32,287 bases of DNA from an uncultured Verrucomicrobiota bacterium (GCA_945834475.1 CAMAHK010000021.1:1-32287); one strand, 5' to 3'. Shown: positions 15,166 to 23,674, counted from the first letter of the stretch. Made by a program: numbers and translations. Notes: a model not told the origin generated them from the letters alone.

Positions 15166-15861
15166 ATGGCAGAACTTATAGTTGCGCTTGACGTCAACAC
15201 GCGCGAAGAGGCCGTCTCGAAAGTCAAGGCGATCGGCGAGAGCGTGGACTTCTACAAGATCGGTCTCGAGCTTTTCACAGCGGAAGGTCCGGACGTCGTC
15301 AAGGCGGTGAAAGATCTCGGCAAGCGGGTCTTTCTTGACCTCAAGTTCCACGACATTCCGCGCACGGTTGAGCGTGCGGTCAAGTCAGGCGGCAAGCTCG
15401 GCGTTGACCTGATGACGATACATTCCGTCGGTGGCAAGGCGATGATCCAAGCGGCGGCGCAGGCCGCAGCCGAGTTCGGTGCTGCCGCGCCGAAGATCCT
15501 GGCGGTCACGGTGCTCACCTCGCTTGACCAGACCGATCTTGAGGACGTCGGCATCAAGGGGCGTACGCCGGTCGAACAGGTCGAGGCGATGGCGAAGTTC
15601 GCGATCGAGAACGGGGCGAACGGTCTGGTCTGCTCGCCGAAGGAAGTCGGTAACCTTTCGAAGCTCCTGAAGGCGGGTACGCTCTTCATCACGCCGGGGG
15701 TGCGTCCCGCGGGCGCAGCGGTCGGCGATCAGAAACGCGTCGCGACACCGGCGGATGCCGTCCGTGACGGCGCGACCCACCTCGTCGTCGGGCGTCCGAT
15801 TCTTGCGGCGGAAGATCCCGTCGCGGCGGCGAAGGCGATTCGCGCGGAGATGAACATCTGA
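15166..15861 (+). CDS. pyrF: Orotidine 5'-phosphate decarboxylase
   Basis: This cytosolic enzyme makes UMP from OMP, the last step of de novo pyrimidine synthesis. The 231-residue TIM barrel shows the catalytic DLKFHDIPRTV (about 58-68, Asp-x-Lys-x-x-x-Asp), LTSLDQTDL, and the phosphate-binding FITPGVRPAG and LVVGRPI. AAGGAGA lies seven bases before the ATG. The stop shares a base with the ATG of the next gene. Confidence 0.95.
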   Translation: MAELIVALDVNTREEAVSKVKAIGESVDFYKIGLELFTAEGPDVVKAVKDLGKRVFLDLKFHDIPRTVERAVKSGGKLGVDLMTIHSVGGKAMIQAAAQAAAEFGAAAPKILAVTVLTSLDQTDLEDVGIKGRTPVEQVEAMAKFAIENGANGLVCSPKEVGNLSKLLKAGTLFITPGVRPAGAAVGDQKRVATPADAVRDGATHLVVGRPILAAEDPVAAAKAIRAEMNI

Positions 15862-17213
15862 TGCGGCGCGTGGCCTGCCTGGCGCTCCTCTTCGGGGCGC
15901 TTGTCACCTGGGCCGACGAACCGATTTCGGATGTCGAGGTCTGGAACGAAGGCGTCGGATATTACGACGCCGGGGACGTAACAAACGCCTTGCGCGTGTT
16001 GCGTCCCTTGATGCTTTCGAAGACCCATGGGGGCCGTGCGGCGGAAGTCGTCGCGAAGCTTGAGCACGAGCGCGGCAATCGCGAGGAGGCCGCGAACGCC
16101 GCGCAGCTCGCGTTGCGGGCGAATCCGACGGACCCGAAAGCGAACCGTAATTTCACGCGGGCGACGGATCGTTTGCTCGAAGAGCGCGAACAGAAGCGCC
16201 TGGAGGCAATCCTCAAGGGCGCACAGGGCAAGGATCCGGGCGCGCTCCTGAAGGCGGCGACGGAGGACGCACGACGGCTTTTCACGGATTCGGGTACGTA
16301 TCGGACGAATGCCGCGCCGAAGGCGGTGGTGCTCGCTGACGCGTATGAGAAACGAGCGCGGAAGCTGGCGGACGCGTGGGTTCCGGTACGGGAGGTGATT
16401 GCGCAGTCCGTCACCAACGAGCAGCAGGCGGCGACGATCATCGCGCAGCTCGATCAGGCCGCAGCTGCGACGAAGAAGGCGGCGAAGGAACTCGGCGACC
16501 TCGATGGCAACGCATATGCGAGTCTGAGTCAGGTCGAACACGATTTTACGCGCTTTCTGAAGCTGACGATTCTGCCGCCGCAGGCGATGGATGAAGATCT
16601 CATCGCGCAGTCCAACGCATGGCAGGATGTCGAGGTTTTTAATACGCGTCCCTGGCAGCCGGAGGCGCTCGATTATACGCGGGCATTTCGCGCGAAGTTC
16701 CCGATGTGGGCACGGGCTTACGAGCAGCAGGCGCAGTCCGACACGAACAAGCCGCCGTTCACGGCCGAAGCCCAGGCGAAGGTCTCGGCGTTGGCGACGG
16801 AGCTGGAGAAGATTCAGCTCGAATGTTGCGAGAAGAACCTGCCGCCCGAGCAGGAAAAGGCGATTGCCATCATCAACGAAATCCGCGAGCTTCTGCCGAA
16901 AGATAACTCGGGGCAGGGTCAGGGTCAAGGCCAAGGTCAGGGTCAAGGGCAAGAGCAGGAGCCGCAGTCGCAAGATTCCCAGGAGGATCAGGAGTCCCGG
17001 GAGTCGCAGTCGTCTCAGGAGTCCCAGCAGGAAAATCCCGAACAGGAGCCCGAGGATACGCCTGTCGCCGAGGACGGCGACGGTACGGAGAAGGAGGATC
17101 CTGAGCTTGAGGCAATTCTGAAGAAGGCGCAAGAGCGCAATGACGAACACGAGGCGGACAAGAAGGCGCGGATGCGCAAGGCGCCGCTCCCGCCGAATGA
17201 AAGGGATTGGTGA
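15861..17213 (+). CDS. TPR protein with Gln-rich tail, BatC/BatE-like
   Basis: The 450-residue protein has a signal peptide (ACLALLFGALVTWA), then TPR-like helices (WNEGVGYYDAGDVTNALRVL and ANAAQLALRANPTDPKANRN), a long helical middle, and a low-complexity tail with seven Gly-Gln pairs (from 16912) and many Gln/Glu/Ser. The end LEAILKKAQERND...PLPPNERDW resembles the C-terminus of BatC-type proteins of aerotolerance operons, though the other bat genes are absent here. Probably periplasmic or envelope-associated. ATG at 15861 overlaps the pyrF stop. Confidence 0.7.
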   Translation: MRRVACLALLFGALVTWADEPISDVEVWNEGVGYYDAGDVTNALRVLRPLMLSKTHGGRAAEVVAKLEHERGNREEAANAAQLALRANPTDPKANRNFTRATDRLLEEREQKRLEAILKGAQGKDPGALLKAATEDARRLFTDSGTYRTNAAPKAVVLADAYEKRARKLADAWVPVREVIAQSVTNEQQAATIIAQLDQAAAATKKAAKELGDLDGNAYASLSQVEHDFTRFLKLTILPPQAMDEDLIAQSNAWQDVEVFNTRPWQPEALDYTRAFRAKFPMWARAYEQQAQSDTNKPPFTAEAQAKVSALATELEKIQLECCEKNLPPEQEKAIAIINEIRELLPKDNSGQGQGQGQGQGQGQEQEPQSQDSQEDQESRESQSSQESQQENPEQEPEDTPVAEDGDGTEKEDPELEAILKKAQERNDEHEADKKARMRKAPLPPNERDW

Positions 17214-17251
17214 TTGCGATGAAGAATTTAGGTGAAGGTTAAGGACGAAAG

Positions 17252-18313
17252 ATGAAAATTGTTGTTGCCTGCGGGGGCACGGGGGGGCATGCCTTCCCTG
17301 GGTTGGCTGTTGCGGAAGAACTGGTGCGGCGTGGACATGACGTCACGGTCTGGGACTCGGGACGCGACATCGAGTCATCGGTGATGAAACGCTGGAAGGG
17401 GGCCGTCTTCTCGACCGGTGCGCGTCAACTGTCAGCGAAGAATGCTTTTGCGATTCTCAGGTCGATCTTCCGCTGCCGGAAGGAGATGAAGCGTGCGAAG
17501 CCCGACGCCCTTCTCGCCATGGGCAGTTATTCGTCGCTGCCGCCGGTCCTCGCGGCGCGTCTCTGCGGCGTGCGCGTCTGTCTCCACGAGGCCAATACGG
17601 TGCCTGGCAAGGCGGTCGAGTTCCTTTCAAAGTTCGCGGAGACGGTGGCGATCAGTTTCGATGTGACAGCCAAGTATCTGCCCGAGGTGAAGACTGTTCG
17701 GACAGGACTCCCCGTGCGCGCGGACATCGCTTCCGGCAAGCGCTTCGACTTCATCCCTCCGAATGCGTTTGTCGTGATGATCACCGGCGGCTCCCAGGGT
17801 GCACACGCGGTCAACGAACTGTCGGCCGCGGCGGTGACGATGCTGAAGGACGATCTCTCGCGCCGCGAAGGGGCGCGTCCGCTCTACGTCATTCACCAGA
17901 CGGGCGTGGCGGACGAGGGACGTGTCATCGGCGAGTACACGCGCGCGCAGGTGCCGAGCCGTGTGCAGGCCTTTGAGCGCGAGATGGCGAATGCCTTCGC
18001 CTCGGCCGACATCGTAGTCGCGCGCGCCGGTGCCTCGACGTGCTTTGAGCTCGCGGCCTGCGGCAAGCCGGCGTTGCTCATTCCGCTCCCGTCGGCCGTA
18101 CGCGATCATCAGCACTTCAATGCTGAGGCGTTTGCCGCGAGCGGTGCCGCCGACGAGGGCATTCAGGTAAAGCTCTCCGTGCGCCAGGTCTATCGTTATC
18201 TCCTCAACCACTATGAAAATCCGTCCAAACTGGCGGCGATGTCCGAGAAGATGCGCACGCTGGCGACGCCTGATGCCGCGGCTCGCGTGGCGGATTTGCT
18301 GGAGGCGAAATGA
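17252..18313 (+). CDS. murG: UDP-N-acetylglucosamine transferase of peptidoglycan synthesis
   Basis: MurG transfers GlcNAc to lipid I to form lipid II at the inner face of the membrane. Visible motifs are GGTGGHAFPGLAVAEEL (residues 8-24), MGSYSSLPPVLAA, HEANTVPGKA, ITGGSQGAHAVNEL and the donor-binding ARAGASTCFELAACGKPALLIPLP...DHQHFNA. Length (353) is normal. AAGGA lies nine bases before ATG. Finding murG shows a peptidoglycan-making cell. The stop overlaps the next gene (ATGA). Confidence 0.95.
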   Translation: MKIVVACGGTGGHAFPGLAVAEELVRRGHDVTVWDSGRDIESSVMKRWKGAVFSTGARQLSAKNAFAILRSIFRCRKEMKRAKPDALLAMGSYSSLPPVLAARLCGVRVCLHEANTVPGKAVEFLSKFAETVAISFDVTAKYLPEVKTVRTGLPVRADIASGKRFDFIPPNAFVVMITGGSQGAHAVNELSAAAVTMLKDDLSRREGARPLYVIHQTGVADEGRVIGEYTRAQVPSRVQAFEREMANAFASADIVVARAGASTCFELAACGKPALLIPLPSAVRDHQHFNAEAFAASGAADEGIQVKLSVRQVYRYLLNHYENPSKLAAMSEKMRTLATPDAAARVADLLEAK

Positions 18314-19083
18314 AGGGCTGGTTTCTCGTTCCGTTGGCGGCGATCGTCGGACTGGTCGCGGGGTCCTGGGGGCCGCGTGCGGACTTGCGCCGCGTCAGGG
18401 AGGCCCAGCGTGAAGAGTCCGTGAAAGGCAAGGTCGCCGCGACGACGGGCTTCGACGCGTTCGCGAAGCTGACGAACATTCCGGACGTCGCGAAGCGGAA
18501 GCCGACGACGAACGCCGTACCGCGAGCCGTCTCGGCCGCGGCGGGTAAAAGCAAGTCGTCGCTGGGAGAGGCAGGGCTTGGAGACGCCGCGGGCGAGACG
18601 CACCGCGGTACGGAGGAGCTTGGAGACGCCGCGGATGAGACGCAGCGCGGTGCGGAGCGGACGGTCTTGCGCGAGGATCTTGGGGCGCGTCTTGAGCAGG
18701 CGGCTGAACTTTGGAACACGCGCGTGGCACTGGCGAAGGCGCAGTGGAAGGAGAAACTCTCGATTGCTGACGAGAAGACCTCCGCCGCGTTTGACGCCGC
18801 GCTCGGCGAGATGAATGAGCGGCTTCGCGATTCGATGGAGGCTCTGGCCGCCGAAATCGAGAAGGCGGAGAAGATGACGCCGGAACTCGGACTGCGGCTG
18901 ATGGGCGACGTCACGCGGACGATGGCCGAGACGTATGATTCGATCGGTGCGGCGCTGCCGGAAGATCGGCGCGGAGACGTTTCTGAAATGCCGGTCTTCG
19001 AGTTCATTGATCCGATGGTCGCCGAGCCGCTGATCAGTGTGCAGGACAAGCTGCAGGAGAGTCCGCGATGGTCGCGTCGCTGA
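18310..19083 (+). CDS. Membrane-anchored protein of unknown function with in-frame repeats
   Basis: The 257-residue protein begins with a membrane anchor (WFLVPLAAIVGLVAGSW) and is otherwise mostly charged helices, with a likely coiled coil at about 130-200. I do not recognise a family. Residues about 69-116 are encoded by three copies of the palindromic element: one inverted (18515-18543) and two tandem 42-bp units (from 18577 and 18619) giving LGDAAGETHRGTEE and LGDAADETQRGAER. ATG overlaps the murG stop, and its own end overlaps the next start by 16 bases. It sits before two ABC-transporter remnants, so it may have been an accessory of that transporter. Confidence 0.65.
   Translation: MKGWFLVPLAAIVGLVAGSWGPRADLRRVREAQREESVKGKVAATTGFDAFAKLTNIPDVAKRKPTTNAVPRAVSAAAGKSKSSLGEAGLGDAAGETHRGTEELGDAADETQRGAERTVLREDLGARLEQAAELWNTRVALAKAQWKEKLSIADEKTSAAFDAALGEMNERLRDSMEALAAEIEKAEKMTPELGLRLMGDVTRTMAETYDSIGAALPEDRRGDVSEMPVFEFIDPMVAEPLISVQDKLQESPRWSRR
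18515..18655. repeat. Palindromic element cluster, one inverted and two tandem copies
   Basis: CCGTACCGCGAGCCGTCTCG plus GCCGCGGCG (18515-18543) is in the opposite orientation to CTTGGAGACGCCGCGGGCGA... at 18577-18613, which repeats with four differences at 18619-18655 (42-bp period). All are translated in frame in the membrane-anchored protein. Confidence 0.85.
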
Positions 19084-19364
19084 GGCGGGTCTGGACGGTC
19101 GCGCTCGTCGAGTGGCGCACGGCGCTCGGGATTCTCGCGATGCTTGGCGCGGCCGCCTGGCCGGTTGCGCTCAGGAACCTTGTGTCGGCCTGCGAACTGC
19201 CGGAGACGATCCGGCATCTGGATGTGCTCGTGCCGCAATCCGCCTGGACGCTTCTTTGGCGGCGATCGCCGGCCGTGTTCTTCCAGGGCGCAGTTCATCT
19301 CGCCGCATTGGCCTTTTTCTATCTCGCACTCGGCTCGGCGGTTTTCCGCAGGAGGGACGTATGA
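19068..19364 (+). pseudogene. ABC-2 permease remnant, collapsed
   Basis: The 98-residue reading frame starts like an ABC-2 permease (LRRVWTVALVEWRTALGILAML) and ends like one (ALAFFYLALGSAVFRRRDV), but only about 60 residues separate the two, whereas such permeases have five or six membrane spans. A large in-frame internal deletion is the simplest reading. ATG at 19068 lies within the end of the preceding gene. AGGAGG follows near the end for the next gene. It could still make a small two-span membrane protein. Confidence 0.55.
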
Positions 19365-19612
19365 ACGGACTCGATCCCGAAGAGGCACAGCGAATGCGCA
19401 ACCTCATTCTCGCACATGCCGCCACCAGTGCCGTCGTCGTCTCGTCGCACAATCTCGGTGACCTCGAGCGCTTCTGCACGCACGTCGCCTTTGCCCGCGA
19501 CGGCCGCGTCGTTAAGACCGTCCGCCTCGCCGATCTCGCCGCCGCCGGCACGACGCTGGAGTCGGAGTATTTCCAGATTGAGAGGTCATTGACAGAAGAC
19601 GGTCGATTTTGA
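19361..19612 (+). pseudogene. ABC ATPase remnant: D-loop to C-terminus only
   Basis: The 83 residues begin MNGLDPEEAQRMRNLI, the D-loop that normally follows Walker B (DEPTNGLDP), then VVVSSHNLGDLERFC with the H-loop, then an ABC-type tail. Walker A, Q-loop, signature and Walker B are absent, so it cannot act as an ATPase. A strong AGGAGG lies six bases before ATG and the start overlaps the preceding stop (ATGA), so the start region seems to be preserved with about 140 codons removed just after it. Confidence 0.65.
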
Positions 19613-19618
19613 TATACT
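19589..19618 (+). promoter_or_regulatory. Sigma70-type promoter of rplU operon
   Basis: TTGACA (19589-19594), an 18-base spacer, then TATACT (19613-19618) preceded by TGA, giving an extended -10. It overlaps the end of the ABC ATPase remnant. This is the best classical promoter in the window. Confidence 0.8.
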
Positions 19619-19631
19619 TCCATTTCACTCA

Positions 19632-19661
19632 GCCTTTCGTGGGCAAAACCACAAGGAAGGC
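19632..19661 (+). promoter_or_regulatory. Leader hairpin upstream of rplU
   Basis: GCCTTTC-GTGG, loop GCAAAA, CCAC-AA-GGAAGGC can fold into a stem of about nine pairs with a small bulge. It begins about seven bases after the expected transcription start and ends 26 bases before the rplU ATG. There is no U-run, so it is not a simple terminator. It could be a ribosomal-protein autoregulatory site, by analogy with L21 leaders of other bacteria, but I cannot match it to a known family. Confidence 0.45.
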
Positions 19662-19687
19662 GAGGACTCAAAAGGAAACAACAAACA

Positions 19688-20002
19688 ATGGAAGCATACG
19701 CAGTACTCGAATCCGGCGGCAAGCAGACGCTTGTCAAGGTCGGTCAGAAGATCGAGATTGAAAAGATCGCGGTCGAAGCGGGTCAGGATACCGAGCTCAC
19801 GACCGTTCTCGCGGTCAGCGACGGTACGACCCTCAAGGTTGGCAAGCCCTACGTCGAGGGCGCGAAGGTCGTCCTCACGGTCGACGGCGTCATCAAGGGC
19901 AAGAAGGTCATCAATTTCAAGGCGAAGCGCCGCAAAGGCGACCGCCGTCTCGTTGGCCACCGCCAGCAGCTCACGGTTGCGACGGTCAAGGCGATTGCGT
20001 AA
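19688..20002 (+). CDS. rplU: 50S ribosomal protein L21
   Basis: L21 binds 23S rRNA in the large subunit. The 104-residue protein shows YAVLESGGKQTLVKVGQKIEIEK and the C-terminal KAKRRKGDRRLVGHRQQLTVATV (near-complete signature KRRKxxxRxxGHRQ). It is followed by rpmA as in most bacteria. It lies behind the promoter at 19589 and the leader hairpin. Confidence 0.95.
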   Translation: MEAYAVLESGGKQTLVKVGQKIEIEKIAVEAGQDTELTTVLAVSDGTTLKVGKPYVEGAKVVLTVDGVIKGKKVINFKAKRRKGDRRLVGHRQQLTVATVKAIA

Positions 20003-20016
20003 GGAGGGAATAGAAA

Positions 20017-20259
20017 ATGGCTACTTCCGCATCTGCCCGTAACGGTCGCGATTCCAATCCGCAGTACCTCGGCGTCAAGGCCTACGACGGCCAGTTCCTG
20101 ACGACGGGTTCGATCATCGTCCGCCAGCGCGGCACGAAGATCCACCCCGGCAAGAACGTCGGTCAGGGTCGTGATTTCACGCTCTTCGCCCTCAAGGACG
20201 GCAAGGTGAAATTCATCAAGGACGGCAAGGTCGTCACCATCGTCGAAGAGACGAAGTAA
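20017..20259 (+). CDS. rpmA: 50S ribosomal protein L27
   Basis: L27 reaches the peptidyl-transferase centre with its N-terminal tail. The core [20 protein letters not shown] and [21 protein letters not shown] is clear. The tail [13 protein letters not shown] is about three residues shorter than usual and lacks the lysines of the common AHKKGGGS start. No N-terminal cleavable extension as in Firmicutes is present. AAGGAGG lies upstream of ATG. Confidence 0.95.
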   Translation: MATSASARNGRDSNPQYLGVKAYDGQFLTTGSIIVRQRGTKIHPGKNVGQGRDFTLFALKDGKVKFIKDGKVVTIVEETK

Positions 20260-20270
20260 GGAGTTTCACA

Positions 20271-20477
20271 ATGAAGAGCGATATTCATCCCAAGTACGAA
20301 GACGCCACCATCACCTGCGCGTGCGGTCACGTGTTTCACACGCGTTCCACGAAGAAGGAGATGACGGTCAACACCTGCTCGGCGTGCCACCCGTACTTCA
20401 CCGGTGCCAAGACGATGGTCGACACCGAGGGTCGCGTTGACTCGTTCAAGAAGCGCTACGCGAAGTTCGCGAAGTAA
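20271..20477 (+). CDS. rpmE: 50S ribosomal protein L31, zinc-binding type
   Basis: The 68-residue protein has MKSDIHPKYEDATITCACGHVF and VNTCSACHPYFTGAKTMVDTEGRVDSFKKRY. Four cysteines in the CxC...CxxC arrangement mark the zinc-containing form of L31. AAGGAG is present before ATG. It precedes prfA, a common pairing. Confidence 0.95.
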   Translation: MKSDIHPKYEDATITCACGHVFHTRSTKKEMTVNTCSACHPYFTGAKTMVDTEGRVDSFKKRYAKFAK

Positions 20478-20481
20478 TCTC

Positions 20482-21468
20482 TTGATCGATCCCAACCAGA
20501 TCGAAAACGTTCTGGGTCGCCTCCCCGCTGTTGAAGCGGAGCTCGGCGACCCGAATGTTTTGGCGGACCGCCGGAAGTATCTGACGGTTCTCGCCGACTA
20601 TAAGTTTCTCAAGAAGCTCGATTACGTCTGGTGCGCCTATCAGCTCGAGGAGGCGACGGAGAAGGACGTGAGCGAGGCTTTGCTGAAGCCCGATCCGCTG
20701 GACGGACGCAACGCCGTCGTCGAAATCCGCGCGGGCACGGGCGGCGACGAGGCGGCGCTTTTTGCGGGCGACCTCTTCCGCATGTACAGCCGCTACGCGG
20801 AGGCGAAGGGCTGGAAGATTTCCGTGATGAACGCGGCGGAGACCTCCCTTGACGGTTATAAGGAAGTCGTCTTCACCGTGCAGGGCGAAGACGCCTACGG
20901 TACCTTGCGCTTCGAGTCGGGCGCCCATCGCGTGCAGCGCGTCCCCGAGACCGAGACGCAGGGGCGCATCCACACGTCCGCGGCGACGGTCGTCGTCTTC
21001 CCCGAGGCGGACGAGCGAGACGACCTGGAGATTCCCGAGAAGGATATCCGCATCGACCTTTTCTGTGCGGGCGGCGCGGGCGGCCAGCACGTCAACAAGA
21101 CGGAATCGGCCGTGCGCATGACGCACCTGCCGACGGGGCTTGTCGCGACGTGTCAGGACGAGCGCAGCCAGATCCGCAACCGTGAGAAGTGCTTTGCGAC
21201 ATTGAAGGCGCGTATCCTCGACCATCTCCGCCGCGAGGAAGAGGCGAAGATTGGCGGCGACCGGTTGAAGCTCCGTGGTTCGGGCGACCGCTCGGAGAAG
21301 ATCCGCACGTACAATTTCCCACAGAACCGCCTCACCGACCACCGCATCGGGCTGACGCTCTACGCGCTCGACCGCATCATCAACGGCGAGGTCGAAGAGG
21401 TTCTTTCGGCGCTTCGCGCCCACGACCTCGACGAGCGGCTCAAGGCCGCGCTGGAGGAGAAGTCGTGA
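20482..21468 (+). CDS. prfA: Peptide chain release factor 1
   Basis: RF1 recognises UAA and UAG stop codons. The GGQ loop is in FCAGGAGGQHVNKTESAVR and the codon-reading PxT motif appears as PET in RVPETETQGRIHTSAAT. The following RSQIRNREKCFATLKARI is typical of RF1. I choose TTG at 20482, four bases after the rpmE stop (LIDPNQIENVLG); the earlier in-frame ATG at 20404 lies inside rpmE. The result, 328 residues, is shorter than E. coli RF1 because the N-terminal helical domain is reduced. prmC, which often follows, is absent; a DUF212 gene overlaps instead (GTGA). Confidence 0.9.
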   Translation: MIDPNQIENVLGRLPAVEAELGDPNVLADRRKYLTVLADYKFLKKLDYVWCAYQLEEATEKDVSEALLKPDPLDGRNAVVEIRAGTGGDEAALFAGDLFRMYSRYAEAKGWKISVMNAAETSLDGYKEVVFTVQGEDAYGTLRFESGAHRVQRVPETETQGRIHTSAATVVVFPEADERDDLEIPEKDIRIDLFCAGGAGGQHVNKTESAVRMTHLPTGLVATCQDERSQIRNREKCFATLKARILDHLRREEEAKIGGDRLKLRGSGDRSEKIRTYNFPQNRLTDHRIGLTLYALDRIINGEVEEVLSALRAHDLDERLKAALEEKS

Positions 21469-21941
21469 GCTTTGCCGCGATCCAGCATTGGGACGTCTGG
21501 CGCATGTTCTGCGCGAAGTGGTATTGGTGCGGCCTCGGCGGCTGGATCGTCGCTTCGCTCATCAAGTCCGCGCTCGCCTGGCGCAAGACGCATACGTTTG
21601 ACTTCGCCTATCTCCTGCGGACGGGCGGAATGCCCTCAAGCCATTCGGCGGCCGTTTCGGCCTTGGCGTTCGGTCTCGGCTACACCGAGGGGTTTGACGC
21701 GCCGATCACGATCTTTGCAATCGGCTTTGCGATCGTGACGATGTTCGATGCGGCGACGGTTAGGCGCGCGGCGGGCGAGCACGCGAAGGTTCTCAATGCG
21801 ATTGTACGTGACATCAAGGAACTCAAGTTCAAGCCTCAGCAGCGTTTCAAGGAGTTGCTGGGGCACACACGGACGGAAGTTCTCTGGGGAATGGTCACGG
21901 GAATCGCCTGGGCGACGTTGCTCGTTTATTTCTGGGATTAA
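21465..21941 (+). CDS. Divergent PAP2-family (DUF212) membrane protein
   Basis: The 158-residue protein has the DUF212 signature RTGGMPSSHSAAVSALAFGLGY followed by FAIGFAIVTMFDAATVRRAAGEHAKVLN. Membrane segments are at about 18-35, 55-75, 80-100 and the C-terminus. The family is related to PAP2 phosphatases but its function is not established. GTG at 21465 overlaps the prfA stop. Confidence 0.85.
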   Translation: MSFAAIQHWDVWRMFCAKWYWCGLGGWIVASLIKSALAWRKTHTFDFAYLLRTGGMPSSHSAAVSALAFGLGYTEGFDAPITIFAIGFAIVTMFDAATVRRAAGEHAKVLNAIVRDIKELKFKPQQRFKELLGHTRTEVLWGMVTGIAWATLLVYFWD

Positions 21942-21945
21942 GGGC

Positions 21946-23649
21946 ATGCCGCATCTCTTTTTCGTCCTGTCTTGGCCTTTGACGGCGCTCTTCGGGACGA
22001 CGGTCTTGCCGGGCGAGCCGCGTCCCTCCGAAAAGTATGCCGCCGAAGAATACGCGGTCTGGACGGCGAGGCTGACGGGTGCGCCGGCGCCCGAGTTGGA
22101 GATCGTCCGCGATGATACGCTTGGCGAGGATGGTTTCCGCCTGCGTAATGTCGGCGGCCGGCTGGTCGTCTCGGGCGGCCGGCGCGGTGTCCTTTACGGC
22201 GTCTACGACGCGCTCGAGCGCTTTGGCGGGATCTCCTGGCTGTCGATCAATACGACGATCGTGCCGCCGAATGGTGCGCTGTGCCTACCGGAGGGACTGG
22301 ACGAGGTCCAGACGCCCGCGTTCGAGATGCGTCAGCCGTACTGGTTCGACGTGATGAACGATCCCGACTTTGCGGCGCGGCTGAAGGTCAATTCGTCGCA
22401 GTTGCAGGAACGGCACGGCGGCTGTTCGCATCTTTTCGACACGAAGCTGAGGAACTGCCATACCTTCGAGTTGTTGGTGCCGCAGGACGAGTATTTCGCA
22501 ACTCATCCCGAATACTACAGTGCGTGGGAGGGTCAACGCCGAAAGGGACGGACGCAGCTTTGCCTGACGAATCCGGAAGTTCTCCGGATCGTTACCGAGA
22601 AAGTCCTCGCCCGCATCGCGGCGAATCCAACGGCGAAGTACTTCGGCGTCTCCCAGAATGACTGGGGCTACTACTGTACGTGCACCAACTGCGCGGCGGT
22701 TGACGCCGAGGAGGAGTCGCATGCCGGGACGATGATTCGCTTCGTCAACGCGGTCGCGGACGAGGTTGCAAAGAAGTATCCCGACAAGGTGATCGAGACG
22801 CTGGCGTACCAGTACACGCGCAAGCCCCCGAAGAAGACGCGGGTGCGCCCGAACGTGATGCCGTGCCTCTGTTCGATCGAGTGCGAGTTCAGACATCCGC
22901 TCGCCACGAGCACGTATGCGGCGAATCGGTCGTTTCTCGACGATCTCCGCGGATGGGCCGCGCAGACCGACCAGCTCTACGTCTGGGATTACACGACGAA
23001 CTTTGCCGACTATCTCTATCCGTTTCCGAACGTTCTGGCGCTACAGGAGAACATCCGCACGTTTCGCGCGAACAAGGTGAAATCGCTGTTCGAGCAGGGG
23101 GCCTATCAGGGTCGCCACGCCGACTTCGCTGAGTTGAAGTCCTGGCTGCTGGCCAAGTGGATGTGGAATCCGGACCTGCCCGTGGAGCCGCTTCTCCGCC
23201 AGTTCTTCGACGGGTATTACGGCGCGGCGTCGGCCGTCGTTCGCCAGTACTTCGACGAGCTTCACGCCCTGCCGCGCGAGAACGTTCCCGGGTGTCCGCT
23301 CAGCATCTACGAGAGTGCCCGTTCGCCGCTCCTGCCCGATGCGTTTCTCGAGCATGCGTCGCGGCTCTGGGATGAGGCCGAACGCCTGACGAAGGACGAT
23401 CCCGTGAGCAACTATAACGTGCGTATGGGACGGCTATCGGTCGACACGACGCGGCTGCTCCGTCAGCGCGCCGCGGCGGCGGAGAAGCCCGAGTATCGAG
23501 CGCTCGCCGCACGCGTGATTGCGGCGTTTGACGAGGCGAAGAAGATCCGCTTCTCTGAAAGCAAGAAGTACAATGCCGCGATCCTTGCCGAATGGCGCAG
23601 GATCGCCACGGTTGACGCGACAAGTTGTCACGAAAAGGGATCGGATTAG
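21946..23649 (+). CDS. DUF4838 domain protein, glycoside-hydrolase-like, secreted
   Basis: The 567-residue protein has a signal peptide ([15 protein letters not shown]). It then has an N-terminal alpha-glucuronidase/hexosaminidase-like domain, shown by [23 protein letters not shown] (about 80-100), and a DUF4838 domain from about 170 ([50 protein letters not shown]-type cysteine pair CTCTNCA) running to [13 protein letters not shown]4838 proteins are expected to act on polysaccharides or glycans. ATG 21946 is chosen; the reading frame is open further upstream but there it overlaps the previous gene. A short palindrome GACAAGTTGTC (23619-23629) lies near its end. Confidence 0.8.
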   Translation: MPHLFFVLSWPLTALFGTTVLPGEPRPSEKYAAEEYAVWTARLTGAPAPELEIVRDDTLGEDGFRLRNVGGRLVVSGGRRGVLYGVYDALERFGGISWLSINTTIVPPNGALCLPEGLDEVQTPAFEMRQPYWFDVMNDPDFAARLKVNSSQLQERHGGCSHLFDTKLRNCHTFELLVPQDEYFATHPEYYSAWEGQRRKGRTQLCLTNPEVLRIVTEKVLARIAANPTAKYFGVSQNDWGYYCTCTNCAAVDAEEESHAGTMIRFVNAVADEVAKKYPDKVIETLAYQYTRKPPKKTRVRPNVMPCLCSIECEFRHPLATSTYAANRSFLDDLRGWAAQTDQLYVWDYTTNFADYLYPFPNVLALQENIRTFRANKVKSLFEQGAYQGRHADFAELKSWLLAKWMWNPDLPVEPLLRQFFDGYYGAASAVVRQYFDELHALPRENVPGCPLSIYESARSPLLPDAFLEHASRLWDEAERLTKDDPVSNYNVRMGRLSVDTTRLLRQRAAAAEKPEYRALAARVIAAFDEAKKIRFSESKKYNAAILAEWRRIATVDATSCHEKGSD

Positions 23650-23674
23650 GTCAGAATGTCCCGTATCTTGATTT

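Noticed and set aside
16912-16953. Gly-Gln repeats in the TPR protein as a mobile or CRISPR-like repeat
   Set aside because: The hexanucleotide repetition follows from repeated Gly-Gln codons in a Gln-rich tail typical of BatC-like proteins; there are no spacers.
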